Made by a program: the position numbers and the translations under genes. Shown here in pieces: positions 1 through 6,943 of a stretch of 16,456 nt of DNA. How positions within the stretch are numbered: the stretch's first letter is position 1; every line of letters starts with the position of its first letter. The stretch is from the NCBI GenBank assembly GCA_026770585.1, contig MU646547.1:517076-533531 (forward strand), read 5' to 3'. The notes beneath the pieces are model-generated. The model was not told the origin of the DNA, did not search any database, and saw only the letters and a program-made list of their open reading frames with translations. The stretch is from Baffinella frigidus (taxonomy: Eukaryota; Cryptophyceae; Cryptomonadales; Baffinellaceae).

Positions 1-328
1 CGAATTTGCGGGGGGGGTCTGTGATTTCCCTGGGGCAAGTATGTGATGGGAATGCTGTGATTTATCACGTACGACAGCCCCACACCTGGCGAATTCGCGG
101 GGGGGTTCTGGGATGCCCCCCCCGAAACCCAGACCCCCCCGAAACGGCCGAGTCGTGAAACATTTAATAAGACGACTCTGTTTCGCCAGCTCAACCCTAG
201 GCTGTTGCTTGGGGGGGCGGCCTGGCTCTGCCTCAGTTTCATTCTGGCTTGTCATTAAAAGTATGTAAGAGCAGAAATCCAGTACAAACGGGCGATTAGA
301 AAGCCTTTAGGACGCGCCAGGATAAAAC
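1..328. other. Non-coding flank beyond the 3' end of gene A
   Basis: No coding region is supported here. The stretch has long G and C runs. A 24-base segment at 1-24 recurs with few changes at 91-114. A short inverted pair (GAGTCGT at 151-157 region, ACGACTC about 20 bases on) could form a hairpin just beyond the C-rich run. It probably includes the 3' untranslated or intergenic part downstream of the minus-strand gene that stops at 329-331; no clear polyadenylation signal was identified. Confidence 0.5.
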
Positions 329-523
329 TCAGGACGAGCTAGGCGGCAGGGAACCTGGCGCCGTGAGCTGCGCGGGCCCCAGCACAAGCGGGTCCACCGT
401 CCCCGCATCCAACGTCGTGTTCGCCGCAGAGAGCGTCTGCACCCCCAGGCTCAGCGTCTGGAAGCCCCCATCCACGAGCGTAGAGTCTCCTGCGGAGAGG
501 GTTCGGACACCGACGATGCGCAC
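329..523 (-). CDS. Gene A last exon with stop codon
   Basis: Sixty-four codons and TGA at 331-329, beginning CCAG|GTGCGC. It reads VRIVGVRTLSAGDSTLVDGG and contains an internal near-repeat (FQTLSLGVQTLSAANTTLDA), then ends in a proline and serine tail (APGSLPPSSS). The repeated TLS motif suggests short beta or low-complexity repeats at the C terminus. The final exon has no hydrophobic stretch, so a C-terminal membrane anchor is not indicated. Confidence 0.75.
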   Translation of the reverse strand: MRIVGVRTLSAGDSTLVDGGFQTLSLGVQTLSAANTTLDAGTVDPLVLGPAQLTAPGSLPPSSS

Positions 524-3087
524 CTGGTTTGCGGTTTGCGGTTTGCGGTTGGGGTTGGGGTTCGGGGTTTGAGGTTTGGGGTTTGGGGGGTGGGGTTTAG
601 GGGTGTGGGGTTTATGGTGTGTGGTTCAGGGTTTGTGGTTTATGGTTGGGGACGAAGCGCACCGTGAGGCGCAGGTTCGGGTAGATGATGCAGCCTGAGA
701 TCGAGGCGGCCACGGCGGGGTCGCACACTGTCAGCCCGTCGAACACCTGGGTCAGGAGTAGGGGTTAAGGGGTTAGGGTTGAGGGGTTAGGGGTTAGGGG
801 TTGGGGGTTGGGGTTTAGGTTTTAGGGTCAGGGTTAAGGGTTCAGGGTGTAGGGTGTAGGGTGTAGGGTTTAGAATTTGAGGATTCGGGTTTGGGGGTTA
901 GGGTTATGACCCGGACGAGAGTGACGCTCCGCAGCGGGAGGTTGGCGTAGAACCTCGTCGTGCCGTAGTTGACTCCCACCTGCGTTGGGGGTTGCGGTTC
1001 AGTGTTGAGTGTTGAGTGTTGAGTGTTGAGTGTTGAGTATTTAGGGGTGGGGGTTGAGGGTTTGGGGCTTGGGGTTTAGGGTGTGGGGTTTTGGGGGTTG
1101 GGGTTTAGGGTTTAGGGTTGAGGGGTTGGGGTTTAGGGTTTAGGGTTACCAGCTGCACGTCCGTGACGCCGCTCACGACAAACCCGACCGGGAACTGGAT
1201 CCGGATGGATCCGCCCGCCGGGATCTCGGAGAACGTCTGAAGCGTGACCTGTTTTAGGGTTTAGGGTTGAGGGTTGAGGGTTGAGGGTATAGGGTTTAGG
1301 GTTTAGGTTTAGGTTTAGTGTTTAGGTTTAGGTTGCGGGTTCAGGGTTTAAGTTGAGGTTTAGGGTTTGGGGTTTGGTGTTGAGGGTTTAGGGTTCAGAG
1401 TGTAGGGAGCGTGACCGTCGCGGTGGTTGTTTGAAACGTGATCATTTCCTCAAAGACGATCGCTGCCTGCCACAGCAGGTTCGACACCTGCGTTTGGGGG
1501 TTTGGGGTCGGGGTTTGGTGTTTGGGGTTTGGGGTTGGGGGTGTGCGGTGTAGGGTTCTAGACTAGGTTCAGGGTCTCAAAGTTCCTCAGGTGGCCACGC
1601 GACGATGTACCCTGCACCTCAAATCGACAGTGGACTAACTCGGTTTGGGTCTAACCAGTACAAATTCGAGGACGGATCCCGTCCGCTTTGTACCATGAAT
1701 AATAGAAAGACACTGTCGATTTGAGGTGCTGGATATCGTCGCGCGGGGTCGAACACCTGCTTGGAGCTCATAACCTCACAGCATAGGTGCCCTAAAAATA
1801 CATGGTGGCCATGTTGGGTGCTCACCAGCGGGATCGGCTTGTTGGCTGTCCCGGAGAACCACGGGAGCTGAGTCGTGTTCAGCGTGAAGTCGTTGACACG
1901 GTTGTTGTAGTAGCGCAGCGTGTGCACCACACCTGGTTGATGGTTCGATGTTTGATGTTTGATGTTTGATGTTTCAGGGTTTAGGGTTTAGGGTTCAGGG
2001 TTTAGGGTTTAGGTTTTAGGGTTTAGGGTTTAGGGTTTAGGGTTTAGGGTGTAGGGTGTAGGGTTCAGGACGACACCGCCGTTGGCGGGCCTGAACGTCT
2101 TGAAGATCCGCACAGCGAACACCTCCTCTGTCCGCTCCACGGGGCTGGCCAAGTTGCCCGGGGTTTTCGAGTTCCGCACGTTCGCAATCACGAACTGCAG
2201 TCGCTCAACCTAGGGGTTGGGGTTTAGGGTTTAGGGTTTGGGGGTTGGGGTTTGGGGTTTGGGGTTTGGAGTTTGGGGTTTGGGGTTCAGGGTTTAAGGT
2301 TCAGGGTTTAACTTTTCCCGCCTCGGTCGTTGTCCGGGAGGTGAGCGCAAACGACCGCATCTCAAACAGCCGTTTGTTGAAGTCGCTCCCCCCCACAAAG
2401 AAGTCGAACAGATCCTGGTCGATCCCAGTCCGCCGATTATCTAGATCCGCCTCCGTCACCCGCGGCGCCCCCACCCCTCGCGTCGTTCCCGGGACCCCCC
2501 CGGAGTCCGAGCGGTAGAAGGGCACGTTCTTCGACGTGCCGTCCTTCTGAGTCAGCGTCACGCCGCTGCGATTCCCCTGAATCGCGATCACTGAGTCGCA
2601 CACGTCGTACCCAGACGGAAACAATATGCGCACCTGGTGTGGGGTCCAGGGTTCAGGGTTGACGATTTTGGGGGTTTAGGGCTTGGGGTTTGGGGTTTTG
2701 GTTGGGGGTTTTATGGTTGATGGTTTCACCGTGGTGAAGGTGCTCGACATCGAGGACACCGGCTGCAAGACCTCGTCATGCACCACCGCGCCCTCCGGGA
2801 CCGGCACCGCGCCGACCGCCGAGGAGTTGTCCGCGTAGAGATCGATCGACACCACCGCGTCTGTGATTCCCCCGACGCCCCGATACCGCAGCGTGATGTT
2901 TGCGTTCACCGGCAGAACGCAAAAGGCTTTCGAGCCATCTGAGTTGGCGTCGCACGCTCCAGAGTGGGAGAGCGTCTGTTGGTATTGCCCAACTGTGAGT
3001 ACGAAACCTGCCACACCAAGCACAAAAAATGTCAGCCTCCAGCCAGAACAATCCAGGCCTGCTCTCCAGAGAGGTCACCCAGCTCAT
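329..3087 (-). CDS. Gene A: multi-exon putative membrane-anchored or secreted protein
   Basis: Ten exons can be joined on the minus strand: 3023 (or 3087)-2730, 2633-2313, 2209-2077, 1932-1826, 1611-1564 (with a possible short piece starting at 1756), 1487-1416, 1248-1150, 979-911, 746-654 and 523-329. All introns begin GT and end AG, and every junction keeps frame; all are phase 0 except the one after 2077, which is phase 1 on both sides. The product is about 400 residues or more. The N-terminal part has a hydrophobic stretch (TFFVLGVAGFVLTVG) that could be a signal peptide or signal anchor. The rest alternates hydrophobic and polar residues in short runs (for example SIRIQFPVGFVVSGVTDVQL), as in beta-rich extracellular domains. 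I do not recognise the family. The 5' end is uncertain: the frame with the hydrophobic stretch has a stop at 3075-3077, while a well-placed ATG at 3085-3087 lies in another frame. Confidence 0.75.
654..746 (-). CDS. Gene A exon 9
   Basis: Thirty-one codons, phase 0, reading VFDGLTVCDPAVAASISGCI then IYPNLRLTVRF, from CCCAG|GTGTTC to TTC|GTCCCCAACC. It has two cysteines, which would fit an extracellular domain. The donor GTCCCC is unusual compared with the GTRAG consensus but agrees with other donors of this gene. Confidence 0.8.
911..979 (-). CDS. Gene A exon 8
   Basis: Twenty-three codons, phase 0, reading VGVNYGTTRFYANLPLRSVT then LVR, from CGCAG|GTGGGA to CGG|GTCATAACCC. Both flanking introns are telomere-like, so the exon stands out as the only non-repetitive sequence over about 400 bases. 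Confidence 0.85.
1150..1248 (-). CDS. Gene A exon 7
   Basis: Thirty-three codons, phase 0, from AACAG|GTCACGCTT to CTG|GTAACCC. It reads VTLQTFSEIPAGG and then SIRIQFPVGFVVSGVTDVQL, alternating hydrophobic and polar residues as expected of beta strands. Codon third positions are mostly G or C, in contrast to the flanking repeat introns. Confidence 0.85.
1416..1487 (-). CDS. Gene A exon 6
   Basis: Twenty-four codons, phase 0, from CGCAG|GTGTCG to ACG|GTCACGCT. It reads VSNLLWQAAIVFEEMITFQT and then TTAT. The first eight bases of the following intron (GTCACGCT) are identical to the first eight bases of the next exon, so the exact boundary could slide by eight bases in a comparison of genomic and messenger sequence. 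Confidence 0.8.
1564..1611 (-). CDS. Gene A exon 5, acceptor inside a foldback element
   Basis: Sixteen codons, GTSSRGHLRNFETLNL, between the acceptor GTGCAG at 1617-1612 and the donor CTA|GTCTAG at 1564/1563; phase 0 on both sides, fitting the next exon. The acceptor lies within the terminal arm of the inverted repeat 1598-1743, so the element seems to supply the splice site. A second acceptor at 1758-1757 (CAG|GTGTTCGAC) starts a frame VFDPARRYPAPQIDS that runs into the element and meets a stop at its far arm unless spliced out. Which form is used cannot be decided from sequence alone. Confidence 0.5.
1598..1743. mobile_element. Foldback (MITE-like) element inside gene A
   Basis: Arms of about 33-35 bases at 1598-1632 and 1711-1743 are near-perfect inverted copies sharing CGCGACGAT and the block around CACCTCAAATCGACAGTG. 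Inside are further nested inverted pairs: GTACAAA at 1658-1664 with TTTGTAC at 1687-1693, and GGACGG/CCGTCC at 1670-1684. It encodes no transposase and is too short to be autonomous. It separates two parts of gene A that would otherwise be near neighbours. Confidence 0.75.
1826..1932 (-). CDS. Gene A exon 4
   Basis: Enters in phase 1 (two bases GT complete the glycine codon) and leaves in phase 0 at CTG|GTGAGC. It reads VVHTLRYYNNRVNDFTLNTT, then QLPWFSGTANKPIPL. The donor GTGAGC is close to the usual eukaryotic consensus, and the intron after it (1757-1825, 69 bases) is one of the few here without telomere-like repeats. Confidence 0.8.
2077..2209 (-). CDS. Gene A exon 3
   Basis: 133 bases, entering in phase 0 after CCTAG and leaving in phase 1 at GGCG|GTGTCG. 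It reads VERLQFVIANVRNSK, then EEVFAVRIFKTFRPANG. The split glycine codon is completed by GT at the start of the next exon. The introns on both sides are telomere-like. Confidence 0.8.
2313..2633 (-). CDS. Gene A exon 2
   Basis: This is the longest exon, 107 codons in phase 0, from CAG|GTG at 2634/2633 to AAA|GTTAAACCC at 2313/2312. It starts VRILFPSGYDVCDSVIAIQG and contains DLFDFFVGGSDFNKRLFEMR, then TSRTTTEAGK. It has the balance of charged and hydrophobic residues of a folded domain; no family was recognised. Confidence 0.8.
2730..3087 (-). CDS. Gene A exon 1 with hydrophobic anchor and uncertain start
   Basis: The frame ending at 2730 reads upstream through SSTFTT, VNANITLRYRG and TVGQYQQTLSHSG to the hydrophobic run FFVLGVAGFVLTV (about 3030-2990), then meets TGA at 3075-3077 with no in-frame ATG. 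The ATG at 3085-3087 (context CACC before ATG) opens MSWVTSLESRPGLFW in a different frame. Combining both would give a short cytoplasmic leader before the membrane segment, so either a one-base indel lies around 3040-3075, or an upstream exon joins through an AG at 3060-3066. The donor at 2729 begins GTGAAACC. Confidence 0.6.
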
Positions 3088-3323
3088 GGTGCAGGATGAG
3101 GGCGGGGAGAGCGCGAGGGGGCTGAACCTGCAAGAAGCAGCGCAACCCGCAATGCGCCGCCAGTGAATCCACCCCGGAGCCTTTCTGCTCCAGCTCGTGA
3201 GCGGCCAGCTCCGATGCCAGCCCTCAACCCCCCCCCTGACAGCGGCGGCGCCGCCGCATGGCGGCCCGCTCCCTGTCCCCCAGCGGCGCTCCCATCCCGG
3301 GAATCTGGCCGCTCTTCTTCTCT

Positions 3324-3928
3324 CCTATTGCTTCGTGCGGCGGCTGCCTGGTCACCGCCGCCGCAAAGCGAACCCCCAGCATGCGAGTCCTCCATCCCAT
3401 GACCCATGACCCAACAGCGGATCCTGGCAGCGCCAGCGGCTGCTCGGAGCCGCAGCCCAGCCTGGCCGGTGGGGGGGGAGCACCAGGCGCTCCGCCCGCT
3501 CCGGGACCTGCACGGGACGCTGCTAGCGCCCAACCACTGAGAAAACGACGCCGCGGAAGTGTGTCCCCCCAGCCACGTCGCCCCCGGTGCTCTGGGCTTT
3601 CTCTTCTCTCCCAAGAGGCAGAAGCTCAAACTCACTTGTTGACTGATCCAGAAGTTGTCTGGCCACTTTTGGGGTGAAAACGGCTCCAAGATCGTGCCCA
3701 ATAACCTGTACGGAGCTCAGCTGAGCTCCGTTCGCAGCTGCTAGATGGAAGGGGCAGCGCGATCATGGGGCGCACGACGCATCGCCGCCCTCGTTCTTCT
3801 CTCGTGCTGCTGCGGCGCGTCGCCGCCGCCGGAGCGCGCTTCCCCTGCGGGCAGTGCGTCGCCTCCGGTGGCCTGGGGGGCAGCGGAACACTCGCCGGGA
3901 TCCTGGCTTTCGCTGCAGCCCAATTGCG
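3324..3928 (+). repeat. Left copy of a 600-bp inverted duplicate
   Basis: This stretch matches 6349-6943 in the opposite orientation with only scattered substitutions and a few small indels (for example around 3440-3475, a G-run length change near 3470, and a four-base region near 3695). The match begins near CCTAT at 3324 and ends near CAATTGCG at 3928, and sequences outside differ. It carries no transposase. It contains several overlapping open frames, one of which (plus, from 3745) leads into gene B. It may be a non-autonomous mobile element or a duplicated promoter plus first exon. Confidence 0.85.
3711..3730. repeat. Perfect 20-bp palindrome in left copy
   Basis: The sequence CGGAGCTCAGCTGAGCTCCG equals its own reverse complement. 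It sits 14 bases upstream of the ATG at 3745 and is fully kept in the other copy of the repeat. It could be a binding site for a dimeric protein, a recombination site or a hairpin; the sequence does not decide. Confidence 0.8.
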
Positions 3929-4499
3929 CGCGACAGCGCCGGGATCCTGTGCGGCTGGCGGCGGGCCGGCTTCTTGAGGGATCTGCTTGGCGATTTTACG
4001 CGCTTTCTCTTTCGCTGCGCGGTGGCGACGAGTCTGAGGCTGGATTACAGCAGATGGAGCACAGCTCGAGCAGCGACGGTCCCAACCTGGACTTTGAGGA
4101 GGGGAGCTCTAAGGGTAAGGGTACAGGAGCCGCAGGAGACGGCGCGGGTGGAGATCAAGATCCTGTCCAGCCGGTACACCACCCCTCCCGGGGATGGCCA
4201 GCGCTTGCAGCATGCCTGTATCCCCAGCCTACCGCAAAGTTCGCGCCCTGGTCCTCACGACCACACACCCGCCCGCACAGGGAAGCTCGGTGCTCGAGGA
4301 GAGTATAGCGGACGGCGAGGTCATATCCGAGTACGAGGCGTCTACTGAGGAAGAATCCGCGTCGTCGGCGCCCAAACGGAAGGTGCGACCCCCGGGATCA
4401 GCATCCCGCCACAGCACGTCTAAGAGGTTGCTCGAAATTCAGGACACGCACCTCCCCGAGGGTGGTGATGTGCTCCTAGGCATAGGCGAACGGCTTTAA
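3745..4499 (+). CDS. Gene B: acidic, serine-rich protein with basic PKRKV motif
   Basis: A two-exon model joins 3745 (or 4054)-4114 to 4228-4499. The donor AAGG|GTAAGG and acceptor TATCCCCAG both look good, and both sides are phase 1; the intron is 113 bases. From ATG 4054 the product is about 110 residues: MEHSSSSDGPNLDFEEGSSK, then AYRKVRALVL, an acidic run (SVLEESIADGEVISEYEAST, EEES), the basic APKRKVRPP and a stop TAA at 4497-4499. From ATG 3745 in the same frame it gains 103 residues, starting with a signal-like segment (RRIAALVLLSCCCGAS) inside the 600-bp repeat. A nuclear-type basic motif and a signal peptide are hard to reconcile, so the shorter start may be right. No family recognised. 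It could also be the 5' part of a longer plus-strand gene if a donor near 4460 is used instead of the stop. Confidence 0.55.
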
Positions 4500-4800
4500 T
4501 TTCGGTAGAGCTATACCTGCCTCAGTCGGGTTGGCTGACTGTTCCCAAGTTGGCTTGCTGCGGCTCCTCCTGAAATGATTTTAGTTGAGGTTTCCTCTTA
4601 ATCTTTTTAATATAAAAAAATCTCACTGAGAGCTCCCTGAGACAACTGAGAGAGTCACGCGCGGGCTGCAGCAGGCAGTGTCAGACACGAGGGCGTGTAT
4701 CGCGCGGTCCAGGATTTGGGTCTAGGGGCGTGTGTCCTGTGAGTGAATTGGTGTCTGGGGTCGGCAGGACTGGGGGCGGCAGGAAAAGCGTGAGGTGCAG

Positions 4801-5004
4801 CAAGAGGTGGTGCGAAGCCCCCATCCCGGGATGGAGCCGGATGATGCCAGCGCGGAGCAAGATGATAGGTCCTATCTTTTCGAGTATCCGTGTACCGCTA
4901 TCCAGGCAACACGGGGTGCATTGAAAGGCCAGGACCGGAAATCCGGTCCCAGCTTTTTCATTTTAAAAGTCCGTTTCCCTCAAAATGCAGGTCAAAGTTT
5001 TTGA
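4801..5004 (+). CDS. Candidate plus-strand exon, unknown protein
   Basis: After an acceptor-like GGTGCAG at 4794-4800 a frame reads QEVVRSPHPGMEPDDASAEQ and DDRSYLFEYPCTAIQATRGA to LKGQD, and stays open to 5004. The first 43 codons look like ordinary soluble protein with acidic patches; past about 4930 the sequence becomes a hairpin and A/T-rich, so the exon probably ends there or near CAG|GTCAAAG at 4990. It lies downstream of gene B on the same strand and has a similar acidic character. Joining to gene B is possible (phase 0 at 4801) but not shown. Confidence 0.35.
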   Translation, partial: QEVVRSPHPGMEPDDASAEQDDRSYLFEYPCTAIQATRGALKGQDRKSGPSFFILKVRFPQNAGQSF

Positions 5005-5097
5005 AATCCTTTAAACTTGAATCCCGTCCTCGCTCGGCAGCGGACGTGTGAGACAAGCCCCGAGAGTGTATCCCTGCCTGAGTTAATCTGGTCTCCT

Positions 5098-5133
5098 CAA
5101 AATGAGGCGACCGGACAAAATGAGGCGACCGGA
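5098..5133 (+). repeat. Tandem duplication of 18 bp
   Basis: CAAAATGAGGCGACCGGA occurs twice without a gap and without mismatch. It lies in non-coding sequence near the right end of the 4508-5209 region and looks like a recent local duplication. Confidence 0.9.
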
Positions 5134-5209
5134 AGTTGATTTCTTGTGTGGTACAAATTCGCCAACTTTCGGTGTGAAAAGGATCAGTCAACCCGACTGA
5201 GGCAGAGCT

Positions 5210-5528
5210 AAAGAGTGGTGCATTCGTCTCTTGTGGAAACGAGGTGTTGTTGGGGGTCCGATTTCGTCTTGTGTAGCGAATCCGCGCTATGGTCAACACT
5301 TCAAATCCTCTGCAGAGGTTATTCCTTCAGCACGGGCATGCATCAGCCTAGAGTTCACAGAGGGTGGCGTAAATCCATTTGAAATGTCTAGCGCTGCCTT
5401 AGTGTATCAAGGCTCCTCATTAAACACAGTTAAAGCAGGACTGCGTACAAACGCTCCAGTAAAAGGAGCATCTCAAAGTATCTTATTGAGGAGCCCAGAT
5501 CAACTCAGGCAGAGCTAGGAGTTTGGTA
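5210..5528. other. Intergenic or intronic stretch, no gene supported
   Basis: An open frame from 5231 to 5518 (plus) exists but has no clear protein-like pattern, and part of it is made of short inverted pairs: GGCTCCTCATTAA near 5411 with TTATTGAGGAGCC near 5483, and CTCCAGTAAAAGGAG near 5454. It ends in a copy of the GGCAGAGCT end motif (5509-5517). I read it as repeat-derived sequence. Confidence 0.5.
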
Positions 5529-5688
5529 CCTTGGTCGGATAGCGAGGGGGCAAACGGATCTTTTCAATGCGGGAACGAATTCAAAATTTGGTACCAGTCG
5601 CGTCCAGTTTGTACTGGGCTTCAGCTCCCATCGGGAGCTGAAGGCAATAAATACCCGATCCATTTGCCCCCTCGCTATCCGAGCAAGG
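5529..5688. mobile_element. Foldback element with 32-bp arms
   Basis: Arms at 5529-5560 and 5657-5688 are inverted copies with two mismatches, sharing the core GATAGCGAGGGGGCAAA. Inside is a perfect 11-bp hairpin (CTTCAGCTCCC at 5619-5629 with its complement at 5633-5643) and a GGTACCAG...GTTTGTACT motif at 5590-5614 that resembles parts of other elements in the window. No coding content. Typical of MITEs. Confidence 0.85.
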
Positions 5689-5918
5689 TCCGGAGTCTCC
5701 CGTGCACCGACCCCGTCCTGTCACGCCAGGGCACAAGCAGGAATTTCAGAACGCGACGTTTCGTTCATGGCACTAAATGTGTGTGCGTGCACCGGCGAGA
5801 CGCTGCTTCTCGTCCTGTCCACGTCCGGGCTTTCACCAGCTTCCGAAAATCCCGGTACAAAATTAAAACGACGAATTGAATCTGGAACTTCCCATTGTGA
5901 CCCTGGCGTGGTCTGCAG

Positions 5919-6017
5919 GGAAGAGGCGGAGATGCCCTTCTTCAACGGCGTGCGCGTGCGGTGCTTGTTCGTGGATGAGGACAGCGGGGATCGCGAGTGG
6001 TGTGACGGAACCATCCG
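5919..6017 (+). CDS. Candidate exon, possible Tudor-like fold
   Basis: Between a good acceptor (GTCTGCAG) and a good donor (CCG|GTGCGT) a 99-base frame reads EEAEMPFFNGVRVRCLFVDE and then DSGDREWCDGTIR. The pattern of a short hydrophobic strand, an acidic turn and a W-x-x-G-T-I motif is common in SH3-like barrels of the Tudor or Agenet type, which bind modified histone tails or other ligands in the nucleus. That is a family-level guess from pattern only. The exon enters and leaves in phase 2. The exon at 8395 enters in phase 2 and would continue the strand pattern (REASCDLYWPIDDADIE). The donor sits three bases before the foldback element at 6021. Confidence 0.45.
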
Positions 6018-6020
6018 GTG

Positions 6021-6157
6021 CGTTTATCCGGGAACAAGTATTTTTCTTTTAAAAGCTGGCAATGAAAATTACTACACAACTGGTCACGTCCGAAGCAATT
6101 GTGTGGTAATTTTCGTACGGATTTTTTAAAAGAAAAATACTTGTTCCCGGATAAGCG
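6021..6157. mobile_element. Nested foldback element next to a splice donor
   Basis: Outer arms of 34 bases at 6021-6054 and 6124-6157 differ at one position; they contain ATCCGGGAACAAGTA and an A/T-rich inner end. A second element is nested inside: arms at 6064-6079 and 6099-6114 with the core AAAATTACTACACAA, the same family as 11836-11905 and 15186-15432. It has no coding capacity. The outer element begins three bases after the donor GT at 6018. Confidence 0.9.
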
Positions 6158-6348
6158 TGCTCTCGCCTTTTTTCGTCGTTCTTGCTATTGTGCCTCATGA
6201 GGCGTCCATCAGAAGTCTGGGGGGGGGGGAGGGGGGGGAGGCTGCAGAAGGAGATGTCAAATCAGCGTCGGTGCGTGCTTGTTTTCGAAGCAGACTTCCT
6301 TCTCCGGAGCTTGCATCCGTGGTTGAGAGCCACATCCCTTCTCTGTCC
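6158..6348. other. Unassigned stretch
   Basis: No gene supported. It includes an uninterrupted G-rich tract at about 6220-6240. It separates the foldback element at 6021 from the right copy of the 600-bp repeat. Confidence 0.5.
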
Positions 6349-6943
6349 GCAACTGGGTTGCAGCGAAAGCCAGGATCCCGGCGAGTGTTCCGCTGCCCCC
6401 CGGGCCACCGGAGGCGACGCACTGCCCGCAGGGGAAGCGCGCTCCGGCGGCGGCGACGCGCCGCAGCAGCACGAGAGAAGAATGAGGGCGGCGATGCGTC
6501 GTGCGCCCCATGATCGCGCTGCCCCTTCCATCCTAGCAGCTGCGAACGGAGCTCAGCTGAGCTCCGTACAGGTTATTTAGCACGAGTCTTGGAGCCGTTT
6601 TCACCCCAAAAGTGGCCAGACAACTTCTGGATCAGTCAACAAGTGAGTTTGAGCTTCTGCCTCTTGGGAGAGAAGAGAAAGCCCAGAGCACCGGGGGCGA
6701 CGTGGCTGGGGGGACACACTTCCGCGGCGTCGTTTTCTCAGTGGTTGGGCGCTAGCAGCGTCCCGTGCAGGTCCCGGAGCGGGCGGAGTGCCTGGTGCTC
6801 CCCCCCCCCCGACCAGGCTGGGCTGCGGCTTCGAGCAGGCCAGAATCCGCTGCCGGGTCATGGGTCATGGGATGGAGGACTCGCATGCTGGGGGTTCGCT
6901 TTACGGCGGCGGTGACCAGGCAGCTGCCGCACGAAGCGATAGG
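6349..6943 (-). repeat. Right copy of the 600-bp inverted duplicate
   Basis: Reverse-orientation copy of 3324-3928. The frame corresponding to gene B's possible N terminus is kept here on the minus strand (ATG at 6529-6531, MEGAARSWGARRIAALILLS) but diverges past 6349 and stops at 6262. No continuation into a gene was recognised on this side, so this copy may be an orphan 5' end or simply the other copy of a repeat. Confidence 0.85.
6547..6566. repeat. Perfect 20-bp palindrome in right copy
   Basis: Identical to the palindrome at 3711-3730 and at the same relative place in the inverted copy of the repeat, 15 bases upstream of the minus-strand ATG at 6531. Confidence 0.8.

Larger units (their letters stand above)
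524..2729 (-). repeat. Telomere-like repeat introns of gene A
   Basis: Eight introns of gene A (524-653, 747-910, 980-1149, 1249-1415, 1488-1563, 1933-2076, 2210-2312 and 2634-2729; 76-170 bases) consist mostly of imperfect GGGTTTA heptamers on the plus strand, so the transcript carries CCCTAAA. The best tract is around 1977-2050, where successive heptamers are nearly perfect; others drift to GGGGTTT, GTGTTGA and TTTGATG. Exons interrupt them sharply. In the sense direction, the units contain neither AG nor GT, which leaves the true splice ends as the main candidates in each intron. Confidence 0.85.
4508..5209. mobile_element. Region bounded by a 16-bp inverted motif
   Basis: The motif TGCCTCAGTCGGGTTG at 4518-4533 recurs inverted without mismatch at 5189-5204, with partly matching AGCT ends at 4508 and 5209. 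Related motifs occur at 5503-5517, 11004-11020 and 12363-12380, so it marks the ends of a dispersed family. Inside are a short hairpin (GGACCGG/CCGGTCC, 4932-4949), an A/T-rich stretch near 4595-4625 and a candidate exon at 4801. It may be a non-autonomous element with a captured exon, or two independent motif copies. Confidence 0.45.

Noticed and set aside
1960-2060. Chromosome end (true telomere)
   Set aside because: The tracts are short, imperfect, occur in both orientations and are interrupted by coding exons, so they are internal.
3084-3701. 205-residue minus-strand open frame
   Set aside because: It lies mostly in the 600-bp repeat, is high in G and C with arginine and alanine by composition, and lacks domain-like pattern; the same stretch is open in several frames.
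5231-5518. 95-residue plus-strand open frame
   Set aside because: No acceptor, donor or protein-like pattern; contains inverted pairs and an element end motif.
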